Assembly: GCA_963573305.1 (NCBI GenBank) | Contig: OY754335.1 | Location: forward strand, 14,299,501-14,363,500 | Source of the DNA: Pyrrhosoma nymphula | Lineage: Eukaryota; Arthropoda; Insecta; Odonata; Coenagrionidae | Direction of reading: 5' to 3' | Length of the DNA: 64,000 nt | The notes under the pieces: generated by a model | Databases searched by the model: none | The model's input: only the letters and a program-made list of their open reading frames with translations | What the model was told of the DNA's origin: nothing | Made by a program: the position numbers and the translations under genes | Part shown: positions 34,962-46,475 of the stretch, piece after piece | Numbering within the stretch: the stretch's first letter is position 1 | Layout: each line of letters opens with the position of its first letter

Positions 34962-35945
34962 ATTTTGCTTGCTTTGATTGGCAAAGCTGAGACAATAGCT
35001 CGGTACCTATCTACTATGTGAAATAGGAGTACCTGTTACATATTTATTCATTATATTACGAGCGGTTATCTTTATAATATTGCAATTTTAATCTTCATTT
35101 TTTAATAATCTCAAAATATCCTCTATATTTTGTTGTCTATGCTCCCAGAATATGTTGGAAATATTTGGAGTAAAGGGAGGGTATTTTGAGGTTGACCCTC
35201 TGGGACCTTCTCGGAGGGCCTCGAGGAATACACAAGGTTTCTTTTTCAAATCTTCGACTACGGGAAATGTTGAAGTTGAAAGAGCAGTTGTCCTACACTC
35301 AAGCTTATTAAACAACTGAAAAAGATGAGACGTGCAAGCAGTACTGTTATCTGGTTACTGATGGTTACACATAAAGCATCCTGGTGGAAATAAATCTGCT
35401 GTAAAATCTCCATATTGACTTTTTGGGATTATTTAGTTAATTTTGATTGTTCGGTTAATGCAATTGATATTTAAGATAATTTTGTAGTACGCATTATTCA
35501 ATTCAATCTGTGTATTTACTAGATGGAAAACCTGAAGGATAATGAGTAAGTTAAAGAAATACCGGCCAAAGTTAACGAACACAGAAATGTGTCATGCGTG
35601 TAACCTAGCCACCAGGCAACGAAAATTATTTTTATAACCATTATTTAGGTAATGATAATGGTTTTGTAATGATAACTTAGCCTTTCATTATGTGCATAAT
35701 AGAATGATATACATTACACAGGGAAACCATGTCGATATTTACAATTTGTATTGGATTATTAAGAAAAATCCATTTTTCACTTAAAAATCGCGTTTGGCAC
35801 CCTTGAGGCACGGGTTGCCGAGGGTTGATTGACTCCAAATTTCGTTTACGTTACATTTGCCTCAAAATGAAAAAAAAGCTTCATGGCCTATCGAAGTCGA
35901 GAAAAACTAAAAACCTGGAAATTTTGACCAACCCTGATGCACGCC
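34962..35945. other. No gene recognised
   Basis: AT-rich sequence. A minus-strand ORF at 35088-35315 has no recognisable motif. Confidence 0.5.
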
Positions 35946-36470
35946 TAAAGGCCGCCACACACCGAATGCTATACTAAGCGCGCTATCAGCTTTCGCAACG
36001 TGTCTTAAGATCTCGTAAAGTGATTTCCCGCTGTCCGTTCACACCAAATGCGAGCCATGCGAACCGATGCGAACTTCCCTAGCGCTATATCGCAAGGGAT
36101 CGCTCGGCCGGCAATTTCCTCTTCGGTTAGCTTTCATGGCGCATGCGCAGTATCTATTGCGGTTAATGAGCGCTTTCGTCTCGCCAGCTCAAATAAATTT
36201 TTAACCTACTTACAGCAGAGCAATTTCAACTAAATTACGTACATTATTTCTGCACGCTATGCGCACTGTATAAAATCATTCATCATTGCAATTACGTCAA
36301 TTTTAACGGAATAGTCAAGTGCCAAACCTCAGAAGTGCGTTTTACGCTGTCCGCCATCTTGCTACATAGCACGGCATGGTTAGTCTCTGGTGTGTGCGCG
36401 CACATTGCGGACGTCCGTTGCAAGAACAGTTCCCACGCTTAGCATAGCATTCGGTGTGTGGCGGCCTTAA
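35946..36470. mobile_element. MITE with TAA duplication, PIF/Harbinger-like
   Basis: The element (35949-36467, 519 bp) has 32-bp terminal inverted repeats starting AGGCCGCCACACACCGAATG with one mismatch. It is flanked by TAA on both sides (35946-35948, 36468-36470). A three-base TWA duplication is characteristic of PIF/Harbinger elements (family knowledge). The interior is CpG-richer, has no transposase, and holds an ORF at 36048-36233 that I consider chance. Near-perfect ends suggest fairly recent insertion. Confidence 0.85.
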
Positions 36471-39400
36471 GAGTGGGCCTACGTGGTCGTAAGCGATTTA
36501 TATCACATTTTAATAGTTTTGGCCCTGCTTCACTTGTACTTAGCAAATCGCGAACAGGGTGAGTAAACAGTCAATTAGTTTAGTTAAGCAAAATAGGCAA
36601 ATTAATTCGAAATAAATTCCATTCAAGTTATTATTCTAAAGAAAACTATGAAAGCCGAGGTCACAAATCAAGACAAAATTTGAATTTCATTAAAATCTTC
36701 AAATGGTATTTATTCCCGACCTGTTTTTATTTTTGGTGCAAATGTCACGAGTTTAGGTCAAATAATATATTTTTTTTAACTTTTTCCGATGTTTCGGATT
36801 TTTATTTATCCATCTTCAGGGCTATAAACAAATGATACATGATATTAACTGTTTGACAATTCTTTTTTATTACGTAATGGTTAATTTACAGTCATTAAAT
36901 ATAAAAATACATAGACATTCAAGATTGTTAGCTTTTAAGTTTGGTGCTGTTTTTATTTACAAATTAAAATTGTTATTACATTTGCACCATATTAAAATCT
37001 TCATTTCAATGCTCTCAAGTTACGGAAAACCTAAAGCGTGAAAACGTGTGCGGGTTACGTCCTTCAAGGATACTTCTCAAGTATTCTCAAGCGATGGAGG
37101 ATGTTTTTTTCTGCTGTCATTTTAAGTCAAAGTTTGATCAATTGGTCTCAAACATGTATTAAAGAAATTGAATTCAGTCTAATGAAAAAATCTAATTGTT
37201 TAAACAAATAGGAAGTTATAAATATCAGGACTGTTTAAATCGTTTTCAGTAAAATTCAGACAAGGAAAAGCCTTCAGATGAGCTGTGAAAATACTGAATA
37301 GTGCACCAAGATTAAAGCCTCATCAAGTTCTTTAAGGTTCTATGAAGAATTAATTTAAAGTTGTCAATGTTACTGCCTTAATCAATCAATTAAGGATAGA
37401 TTCCTTGAATGTAGCCCCTTGCGGGAATTACGAGTAAAGTTTTTCGGGGAATCGAAACAAATTAAGTAAATGACCATGTTTCTTAAGCAAGCAACATTGC
37501 TGTTCTATGTCTGAAGTGAACGCTTGTGAAAATGATTGAAGGATTTGCTCAAGTGTAGAGGGCTCAAAATTTCCTTTGTCGTGTCATATATTTTTTAATG
37601 ATTTGAACGCCGAATTGCATCAGAGGTGCGTAAGATGTTTAATAAATTTTTTTGTGATCCAGTAAAACTACTTTTGCTTTCATGACCATGGTTATAAATA
37701 CAGTTTATACAGCATCTTTTGAGTTACCCGCTCAATTCAATGCGATTTCGCTTTCAAGGGAAACCCATCTCTTCCGCAGCGAACTCGTGGAGCCATCTCT
37801 TGCTTTTCGGCTACACTACTGGAGTCTTCTCGGCATTTCTCTCATGGAAGTAAATATATTTAGTGTATAATGCTTACAATATTGATTTAGCTTCCGAATA
37901 TACTCTGCGCAGAGAGATCTTACTGTAAAATACCAGTGGAGTTCATCATTGGCAGAATTATGATCGCTCAAACTTTTGTATATGTTAATCTAATTTAATG
38001 AAAAGTTTATTATCGAATTTATGTCGGGTAAAAGTTAACTTTACCTTATATTTTGGAAATACATTTGCTGAAAATGCCAAGAATTAATAGTAGCTGGATA
38101 AATTTTAAACACGTAATTTATAGTGGAGGAAGTAAATCCTTATCTAATATAAAAATGAAAAGATATAACACCCTACGGCCTTAGTTTTCTGTACGTATTA
38201 TGATTTTATTTTATTTACTGAACAGAGAGGCAAGTGAGATTAACTGTTTTACCAAACTATGCCTCAAGCCTGGAAGTAAAGGTAGACATAATCGTTTTAA
38301 CTCAAATAATTGATAAAGGTATTCGTAGCGGCCGATACTTAGTGGAATTCCACTGTAAGAAAAAGAATAAATGCACAACACAGTCCTGATGATTCTGCAT
38401 TGCAGTGAATCATGTCGACTCGATAAATAAAATTTCTCCAGTGGAATTTTGCAAATCATTTATTCTTTTTCCTCATATAATGGAGTTGATCCTCCAGAAT
38501 TACAAGGGTCGAGGAATGACTGACACCTAATGGCCCCTGTCGTTCTTGGATTTATTCCATTCCTGTAGCACTGTGTTAAAAGGTGTACATGTCGCTTAAC
38601 TAGAATTAGTATAAGCTGAATTTTCATCTTCTTATCATCTGGTCGCGGATGTTGTATTTTTGTAACGAATTTATTCATTCTCTATGAAAACGAATCTATA
38701 GGATGGGAATGGAATGACATTGCTATTAATGCTACCTATTCTTTTTCTATCATTTTGCCCTCTTATAGGTATTTTCCTTTTCTCTCTTTCAATGCTACAA
38801 ATATATTATTCGGGCTCTTTCTGTCCCTTATACGTGTACAATGTACCGCAATGTTACGGAATCTTCCCCAGGAGATTATCCTCTCTCTCTTTTAATATTC
38901 AAAGCTTGAAGTTCCGTAAATTGTAAAATTCTGAAAAATATGGCACTGGGTCAATAATTAATTACTATAACCGACTGCTGACCAGCACACAAAATGAGAT
39001 AGAAAAACATTTGTTTGATTTCTTGAAGATTTTCTTGGAAGTTTTTGTTTTAAATTCGTCGAAATGGTTTAAGCAGGAATCTCGATTTAAAGTATTGGTT
39101 TATTATTAATACTGGTGAATGTAGTAGATAACTGCGGGTATGGTAATGCATTCTGATTAATGCATACGAAATCATGCCTTATGAAGACGGAGTTTCTAGA
39201 TTCTATTTTCCTCGACGAGACGTCGACGTCTATTTTCTAGACGAGATTCTATTTTCGTCATCCAACTAGGGTTTTGGCTTGTTTATCTAGAGGCTCATGT
39301 GTTTAATTTTCCGCATCTGCAAGCATTGGTTGTTTTGGATAGCTTCATATCGTAGTTTCGTGAATCATCCATGCAAATAGCTCTTCCAATATTACATTTC

Positions 39401-39719
39401 CAACCATCCCATTCCCTGATCTCCCGTGAGTTTGAACTCATTCGTGATGAAAATGTAAACTCCGAGAATTTGTCCACTAAAATCTTAGGATTGGTTTTTA
39501 GTATTCGCTTTCACCATAGCATGTCGGACCGGATGTGGGTTGGTAGGTAATGATGCACTCAAAGGACTTGTGAAAGTATTTCTCTCGTGATCCACTCGCT
39601 GCATTCCTTGCCCGGGTTGAAGTTATCAGGTGAGCCGTGTATTTACTCTTCTCTTGCCCTGTTGATGGGCTCTGACGCCAGTTTTTCAGCATTGCTATAT
39701 TTCATGGCCTGCGTCATCA
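36471..39719. other. No gene; one stem-loop element end
   Basis: AT-rich DNA. Apart from the stem-loop at 36788-36820 it has a small direct repeat AGATTCTATTTTC at 39194-39206 and near 39243. No exon is convincing. Confidence 0.5.
36770..36830 (-). repeat. GAAAC stem-loop element end (minus)
   Basis: On the minus strand CCCTGAAGATGGATAAATAA is followed by AAATCCGAAACATCGG and then an AT-rich tail. GGAT/ATCC closes the loop between CTGAAGA(T) and GAAAC. It is the clearest single copy of the motif. Confidence 0.6.
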
Positions 39720-40640
39720 CCAACATTTATTAATTACGAATAATTTGTTTTTCTGCCGCTCTCCTGTCCACTCTTCACCGTTTCATTTCTTCGTGAGCCG
39801 ACACTTTCAATTCCCTCAATTTCGTTTTTGTGATTCCATCCTTGGTCATCCTCAATTCTTCCAAAATCCTCCCATTTTTTATTTTTTTATTATTTAATTA
39901 CCACCGAAAACAGCACTTATGTTGGCCTTAACATAAGTAAGGTAGTAACAATCAGTAGTGGACAAGCTCAAACAACCATTTCCTGAGAAGTGAAAAATCC
40001 TCCCCAGGCGGGATTCGAACCCGCGACCTTTGGGTTAGCAGGCGAGGACGTTACCCCGCCGCCACCAAGGCCGACAAGGCCACCGAGGCCATTTATTTTT
40101 CCTTCCAGTTATGTAAACACGAGAATGTTGTGTCTCTGACTGTTTCCAGTAAATTTGTCACTTATACCTAGGATAATTCTATACAAGAAACATATATTCT
40201 CGTTGACCTTCATCTTTCATCGATTATAAACCACATCTCCATTGCTTCCAACCTTCTTTTCTTGTCCTGCAGTCATCATCCAAACCTCACTGCCATTTAA
40301 GAGCATGATCGAAATCTGTTTTAAGAAAAAGTTTCCCCACTTCCAAGCTTGTGTTGCTGTCTTTTAGAAGACTTCTTGGCTTGTGATTCTCTCTCGCAAT
40401 TAACTTTGAAAACAAGTGCGAGCTTGATAGTTCCGCCCGATTTGTCTTCCTAGAACTTTTTGTTATTTCCAGAGTAAGGCACAGTTGTTGATCGATTCTT
40501 TCCGATTTTTCTAAAACACTAGGTTTGAGATATTTTCCATTTTGAACCGATACATTTTCTACACATTGGCTAGAGCAGTCATAATTTTTTTCAGCTCGAA
40601 TGCGGAAGTGGCAGTTTTGAGCATTTTCATCCATTCTTCA
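39720..40640 (-). pseudogene. Degenerate non-LTR retrotransposon RT fragment
   Basis: On the minus strand the region around 40220-40330 reads LKTDFDHALKWQ then, with frame changes, EGWKQWRCG or LEAMEMWFI. This is the LEAMEMW motif of the reverse transcriptase C-terminus, also seen at 63960-64000. The upstream ORF (40287-40634) is probably part of the same relic but is too diverged to align by eye. A SINE is inserted at 39890-40080. The 3' limit is not clear. Confidence 0.45.
39890..40080 (-). mobile_element. tRNA-derived SINE
   Basis: On the minus strand: GTCGGCCTTGGTGGCGGCGG (5' end near 40075), box A TGGCGGCGGGGTAACG (40049-40064), box B GGTTCGAATCC (40011-40021), then GCCTGGGGAGGA. It belongs with the SINE at 6250-6402 (same head, 85-90% by eye), with a longer tail that includes CTTATGTTAAGGCCAACATA. 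Confidence 0.8.
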
Positions 40641-40678
40641 TGATATTTCTCTCGCATTTGTCTTATTGCCGAAAGCTA

Positions 40679-41366
40679 AATCATCATCTGAGTAATCTAC
40701 CGGTTGAAGGTAGGTTATGATAAAAGTCAGAGAAAATCCAACAGACTCTTACGCGTGCAGTGCCCTATCTACCCCAGTATTTCTTTCTTCATCCCGTCCG
40801 TTAAACCTATTCTCTTTCTCGCCCTTCCCCTCTTGCCCAACATCCTTCCCTCTATCAAGGCCTTCAGCAAACCATCGCCCCTCATTACCCCTTCCAGCCA
40901 CCTACCCTGTCTTCCCCTATCTCATCTATAAGTTTCCTCTCCTCGCCCACCATGTCAAGCACTTCCTGATTTGTCTTCCTTTCCGTCCAACGCACCTTCT
41001 CCATCCTCCTCCACACCCACATTTCAAACGCCTTCAGCCTATTTTCGTCTTCTTTTCTCAAGGTCCACGTTTCTGCCCCACACAACGCCACACTCCATAT
41101 CAAGCTCTTTACCAGCCTCTTTTTTACATCCTTACTTAAAGTCCTCGTCATCAGCTCCCTTCTATTATTGAACGCTTCCTTCGCAAGTGCTTTTCTCCTC
41201 CTAATGTCTTTGCTACTATGCCCTGTATCTTCCAGCGTACTACCCAAGTAATTAAATTGTTCCACTTTCTCCAGTTTGTGTCCTCCTACTTTTATGACCG
41301 GCCTCGCTTTCTTTGCCTTAGAGAATCTCATTACTATTGTTTTCTTATGATTAACCTTCATAATTA
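40679..41366 (-). pseudogene. Non-LTR retrotransposon RT C-terminus and 3' end
   Basis: The longest recognisable coding relic in the window. The minus-strand ORF (158 codons, 40885-41361) contains KVNHKKTIVMRFSK, then VEQFNYLGSTLEDTG and LVKSLIWSVALCGAETWTLR, LKAFEMWVWRRMEKVRWTER and NQEVLDMVGEERKLIDEI. These are the YLGS, CGAETW and FEMWxWRR motifs of the RT C-terminal region of a common arthropod non-LTR family. A frameshift near 40890 moves the frame to RWLEGVMRGDGLLKALIEGR and RKRIGLTDGMKKE. The 3' end falls near 40679 in a CAGATGATGATTTAG tail. The 5' end is truncated at about 41366. Relatives occur at 6025-6972 and 23440-23700. Confidence 0.9.
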
Positions 41367-41414
41367 AAGCTAAATAGGGAAAAATAACTTTCTTTTAATA
41401 AAATGTGGAACCCA

Positions 41415-41580
41415 GTGGAACAGATTTTAGTGATAGAGTACCAATCGCCGGTGGAGGCGGGGCTAAGTCATCGCATGCTCATCAGGAGGTCGCGGGTTCG
41501 AGTACCGCCTGGGTGGGATTAGTCGCCATCCAGGACATGGGTGTATTGGGTGCGAGCTATTTAAAGGCCTGTGAGTTGGA
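41415..41580 (+). mobile_element. tRNA-related SINE
   Basis: A tRNA-like head GGTGGAGGCGGGGCTAAGTC...CATCAGGAGGTCGCGGGTTCGAGTACC with box B at 41495-41506, then GCCTGGGTGGGATTAGTCGC. The GCCTGGGTGGG after box B is shared with the SINE at 6250-6402. The ORF across it is not meaningful. Confidence 0.6.
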
Positions 41581-42949
41581 TGTTTTCGGGGCTGTTGAAA
41601 GATAAATTGTTAATGATACATCTTTTTACTAATATGGCATCCTTACGAATAATATGTTCTTCTGTCTGCGTTGTTAAGAATATTTTTCGTTTCGATTTTT
41701 TTTTTTCAGAAATGTTGTATGAGTCCCCGGGTAGAGACCCGTATCTTAAGGCCCAGTTTCTGTTTCCTCTTGTAGTGAATATTCTGGTTTACCCTTAGCT
41801 ACTGCGTCTTTTTGCTGTATTACTAAGGTAAAGTATGTTTGTGTTGATGCTGAAATAATGCGAAAATTACAAAACATAAGTCAGTGAAAGGGAAATATCT
41901 TTGACTTGCTACATCGGAGCTGGTACTTTTCCTTACCCTGCGTTAATAATGGTTTATGCCTACGCCTCTCTTAAGAGTTTTATTCTTGGTGAAGGTCTTT
42001 TTGAGAACTTTTTTGGGAACTCTATTTTATTCCGACTAGGGTGCATTCCGTATTCACTCTGCCTAGGTAGGGATGAGATGATTTTTGAGAAATTAAATAA
42101 AATAAATTTAGCCGAGTCGATAGCTTCAAAATCACAATTTTGGATGGGGACTATTTACGTTCGTTAGAGTAATTTATCTGAGGAAATCGCATCCGTCATC
42201 GATAAGTCGTCCGATGATCACATTATCTTTGCTCGATGAGTGTTCTTTCCACCTTTTTGTTACATACTATCGTCTACCTCTTTAATTACAAGCTCAACGA
42301 CCCGAGAATTCTGAAAGGGCATCAACCCTTGATTACCTTGTATGTTTTACATGTGATATGTTTTCATCGAACCACCGAGGTTTTAACATTTTGCTGGATT
42401 TGGCATTCATTTTATGACTGCCTACTTTCTGAACGTGTTGCAATAATTGATCGTTTTTAACAAAAATGACGCATGGATACGTTAGAATAATGTTATTTTT
42501 CCCGTTTTCTTTGTACTTGTGGAGTAATTTCTTCCAAATTCTCTTGTACAATGTGGACAAAGAAGCAGTGAAATTGAGAATTATGTAGACTTGAACAGGT
42601 GGAGAACATTCGTTATCAGTAGTAACCACGTTAAGACTATGTCATAAATTTAATTTCCCTGTGGAATCTCCTTAACTACTATTATGTCTTTAGTCAAAAT
42701 ATCCATTTCAGTATCCGCATCCGCTTGGATTATTTCAATGGGCGACCTACAACTAATATATTCACGCTGGAAAAGAGTGTATGCCTTCGGATGAAACTCT
42801 ATACTCCCTATCCGCCGTCTTTGAGCGTCGTGGGAATTTTTCTTTCCCGTTCTGGCCTCACTTCTTCAGTGTTTTCATTGTATTATTGAAACTAAACCAT
42901 TTTTCTTTCGATAGTTGCAGTAATTTGCTAATCACACCATAGGTGGGTA
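41581..42949. other. No gene recognised
   Basis: AT-rich DNA without a repeat family or exon that I can identify. Confidence 0.5.
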
Positions 42950-43090
42950 ATTCTATTGCCGCCATAGTTTTTTTAGAATAACAAGGGGGAACTGGGGTCG
43001 AATCTCAGTCCTGGGAAATTATTTTTTCACTGTGGATTTTACATTCCTCCCTAGCGGTTAACTCCCATTGAAGTTGAAATCGTTGACGTC
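42950..43090 (+). mobile_element. Decayed tRNA-related SINE (family shared with 54395)
   Basis: A box B-like GGGTCGAATCTC (about 42995-43006) is followed by AGTCCTGGGAAATTATTTTT and, 50 bp on, CCTCCCTAGCGGTTAACTCC then CATTGAAGTTGAAA. The copy at 54395-54545 has the same order (GAATTCGAATCC, TCCAGGCAAATGATATTTTT, CACCTAGCGGGTTACTTCCG). Two copies with matching bodies support a family even though each is degraded. Confidence 0.55.
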
Positions 43091-43254
43091 AAGTTTTGAC
43101 GCAACAAATCACTCGTATTTTTGAACCAGAAATATTTTCTTAAAAAAGTTGTTTCCCGAATAAATTCTTGTCTTATACATTTAAGATTATAGCTTTACCT
43201 ATTAGATTTTTTAAATGTTGTATGTTCCCTATTGAGTTTGTATTCATTGTTTCC

Positions 43255-43900
43255 TATTGAGACTGTATGAAAAAAGGCTAAGTATTGATGAATTTAAAAG
43301 ATTGGAATATAGATACCCTCGAAGGGCTTTGGAAACAAGACCAAAGGGAAGAAGATTAAAGTGTGAGGACAACGTTAGGAGAAATATAGAAAGTAGAGCA
43401 GAAGGAGGGCCAAAGTAAGAGAGATGGCCCTGGACAGGGCTAGTTGGTGTGTTATTTGCCAAACCTCGATAATCAAAGGGTAGAAGAGGATCAACTAAGT
43501 AATTAAGCAAGAAAATAGATGATTATACGCATGAAACGTTGGAGATAAAACTCACTTAGATCGTGAAATAATAGGCAGGACTGTCCAAGGAACTACCGTT
43601 CATAGGGATAGGTTAAGGAATGAGTGGGTCATGAAACAAATGTGGTTCGGATGCTCCAGTAATGGACATTGTTTTTACCATGCTGAGAGAATAGATATGA
43701 GTCGAATATCGAGAGAGATATGTTAGAGTGGAGTGAATGGTTGTGGTAGATAGAGGTAGACCAAGAAAGTCATGAGTGAAAGTGGTGGAAGAGATCCTTA
43801 GAGAAGGAACATTAGGAGTCTTAAGAACAGTATTGGGTGTGTATGAAGCACTGTATGAGGGTAACTAAAGCAAAAAGAGGCATGCTAGGATAGGACAGTA
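43255..43900 (+). pseudogene. Very decayed non-LTR retrotransposon C-terminus
   Basis: The first part (43260-43500) reads LSIDEFKRLEYRYPRRALET then GRRLKCEDNVRRNIESRAEG and WPWTGLVGVLFAKPR. This resembles the GRPRxRWxDxVRxDLE...WRxLV ending of non-LTR polyproteins. A second such ending follows at 43740-43870 (GRPRKS, VVEEILREGTLGVLR, ALYEGN). Two endings in one orientation suggest a partial tandem duplication or two insertions. Many stops are present. Confidence 0.4.
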
Positions 43901-43948
43901 CGGAAGATACAGTTCCGGCGTAATTCGGTGGAAATCTTTGATATTAAA

Positions 43949-44118
43949 CATAATGAAATTACTTGTCTATTTCAATACTTGTTTATTTCAACCGACCATA
44001 GTTTCGGCACGTAGTGCCATTTTCAAGGTGCCATTTTACCTTGAAAATGGCACTACGTGCCGAAACCATGGTCGGTTGAAATAAACAAGTGTTGAAATAG
44101 ACAAGTAATTTCATAATG
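43949..44118. mobile_element. Fold-back insertion with 7-bp duplication
   Basis: The insert 43956-44111 begins AAATTACTTGTCTATTTCAA and ends with the matching complement. It is a near-perfect palindrome of 156 bp bounded by CATAATG on both sides (43949-43955, 44112-44118). Each arm carries the stem-loop CTTGAAAATGGCACTACGTG then CCGAAACCATGGTCGG (right arm 44039-44074). Confidence 0.8.
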
Positions 44119-44914
44119 TTGAATAGGAAAGTATGGAAGAAATTAATAATGCAGAGCAGCTTTAGAAACCAATCACTGGGAATTGTACTTTTTTGACTGT
44201 GCCTACCCCGAAAGGGAACGACGTGATGGGTATTTATGTATGTATCCCTGTGATGGTGGTGGTGAAGTTCTTCTCGAAACCTTTCTTAATGCGTCGCCTC
44301 GTGGACTCTTCAAACGGTGAGATGTCGAGCAACATTTTCATGCCGGGAAAGGAGTGGAGACCAAAGGTCGAATACACCAACTCAACAGAAGAGCATCGAG
44401 GGGGTTATTTCTCTCTCTCCACAATTTGGCCTCTCGCCGCCGAGTCCCGTCCTTCCACAACAGACGACATCCCCTTTTCCCTTCCAATCTGTCCTCGCCT
44501 CCTTTTCCTTCCTCGCATCCCAAACGAACGAACCTCCCGGACTCTCTCTCGCACACGCGCTTCCATCCCACGTTCTCTCTTCGGCACGAACTTCCTGGCG
44601 TTTCCCCGTTTTCCTTCTAGACGGTCGAAGAGGGCGGACGGAGAGAGTGGTAGGATGAGGAGGGGAGATTTGGGGCGACGGGTCCTAGACAGCTTGGCGG
44701 GGAAAGGGTCTGAAGTGTTTTGGGGGGGGGGGAGCGGAAGTGAATGCCGGGAAGGACGAGGAAGCGGACGGGGATGTTGGCTGCTGCGTCGGAGCGGTCC
44801 GGAGGGGGATGCTGTGCGGGGGAGGGGAGGTGGGGGGACTGAGGGAGGGAGGTTGAAAGAGAGATATTCGTATTCCTCGCGCCTTTCTCCCCTGAAAAGA
44901 GGACCGGCGGCGTG
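44119..44914. other. GC-rich block with overlapping ORFs on both strands
   Basis: 44330-44930 is strongly GC-rich and pyrimidine-skewed up to about 44630, then purine-skewed. Open frames of up to 268 and 225 codons overlap on opposite strands but are low-complexity Arg/Ser/Pro/Gly sequences with no domain. A promoter-type CpG-rich region is possible. No start site or splice donor stands out. Confidence 0.4.
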
Positions 44915-45340
44915 TAGGGGTGTACGGCATTCAGATTTAAATATCGCATACCGATATAAACTTTGTATCGCCTTTGACGCAATGCATCGCTTTTTTTGAA
45001 ATGCCACAATACATCGAATCTCATCGGACACCGTATGATATCGCTTTACATCGGATATCGCCTGATAACGCATATGCCTCATTCCTGGTTTATCGAATGA
45101 TATCGCAACACATTACGAATCCCAAGGAAGCGTATTATTTCGCGTTGAAGCGTATGGTTTCGCATTAAACAGCATAGATGTTGCATGGAATCGCATTCAT
45201 GGTGTTCAACCGAACATTGAATTGCATTGATATAGTCGCATATCTCATTTTATTGCATATCGCATTGTTCGGAAGAACAACATCTCGTTGCGATGACACC
45301 AGGCATATCAAATTCGAGTTTCGATATATCGCACACCCTG
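44915..45340. mobile_element. hAT-like non-autonomous element, ATCGCAT repeats
   Basis: The left end TAGGGGTGTACGG and right end CGCACACCCTGA are imperfect inverted repeats of the CAGGGGTGTGCGATAT type often found on hAT elements (family knowledge). The interior repeats ATCGCAT and ATATCGC many times, in opposite preferred orientation in the two halves. No clear 8-bp duplication is visible, so the ends may have decayed. A partial relative is at 50940-51065. Confidence 0.6.
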
Positions 45341-46231
45341 ACTGCACTGTAACCCAGCTGCCGAACCTTCTCCATGGCACTCCCTCCGGATGAATATTTT
45401 TTCTCTTTTTATAAATTCGGCTCAGATCTTTTTGGCTGGCGGCCAAAGCTCCTCCTTTTTTACTTGTAAGGTATCACATCCACTTTTGGGAGATATGTGG
45501 TGAAATATTCGTGCTTTTATCTCACCTTGGAAGGTCGCTTTTTGCAATAGGATTTTATTTCCTGTCGGGCTTATTGCAATTTCCCATTTATTTTTGACAG
45601 TATACAAGATTCCTCTGCCCACCTTAAAGCCCTCTTCCAACCTCCATCCCCGTTTCTATTCTCCATTGTCTCTTTCCCTTTAAGAAAGGTCATTGAGGAA
45701 GATACCTGCTCTGGTTTTGAGACTGTATTGGAGAGCGTATTAAAAGAATTTCCCATGCATAAAACTATATAATATTAGTGCTCGCGACGTATAATCCTTT
45801 CTGAACCATAGTGTCTGAATGATAATAGTATGTTGAGGGGTTCCAAAAGCCTTCCAATGGGAATAATTGTGTCCAGATATTTTCTCAGTGAGAAATTATT
45901 GCTTTATGTAGAAAGGAGACTCAAAAGTATTTTAAATACGGGATCCTGTATCATGCTACAGGATATACCTTTTTTCACTGTTTCATGAAGACGTCCATTG
46001 AGGACATGGAGTTCTTTATTCTCTCACTTTAAGTTTTTATTCCCTATGCTCTGTCATTCACTTGGTTGGTAGGGCTTTACTAAATTTTTGTTTTAGTTAA
46101 TTCCAATGAATATAAAATATGAGATGGTATTTCACTCATGATAGTTGTTTCTGTGCCCTTATGACATTCATCTGAATATATAACTTTAATATTTTGTACG
46201 ATATTAGTAAATTACGTCAGATTAAGAGTAA
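45341..46231. other. No gene recognised
   Basis: The minus-strand ORFs at 45422-45756 have no recognisable motif. Nothing else is supported. Confidence 0.5.
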
Positions 46232-46475
46232 TTTAATCTTAATTGTGGAAGAAAAAGACTGGCAATTTTCCACAAGAATATAGTTTTAATCGACCGGTTT
46301 CGGGGTACAACACTATCATCAGGTGCTGATGGTGTTGTCAACACCACCTGATGATGGTGTTGTACACCGAAACCGGTCGATTAAAACTATATTCTTGTGG
46401 AAAATTGCCAGTCTTTTTCTTTCATGATGTTATTCCACAAAATCAAGCCTGAAACAACAACTTTTAATCTTAATT
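46232..46475. mobile_element. Fold-back insertion with 13-bp target duplication (copy 2)
   Basis: The insert 46245-46462 is flanked by an exact 13-bp TTTAATCTTAATT (46232-46244 and 46463-46475). Its arms begin GAAGAAAAAGACTGGCAATT and carry ATAGTTTTAATCGACCGGTT and the stem-loop ACCTGATGATGGTGTTGTAC then ACCGAAACCGGTCG (right arm 46345-46380), with two or three mismatches between arms. Only the right side continues into the tail TTATTCCACAAAATCAAGCC then TGAAACAACAAC. The same arm start and tail at 7074-7195 identify both as one family, truncated at different internal points. Confidence 0.88.

Noticed and set aside
44193..45082. Two long overlapping ORFs (268 and 225 codons) on opposite strands
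   Set aside because: Both lie in a GC-rich skewed block with Arg/Ser/Pro/Gly-rich low-complexity products and no domain. Opposite-strand openness is a composition effect, and the ends run into the hAT-like element.
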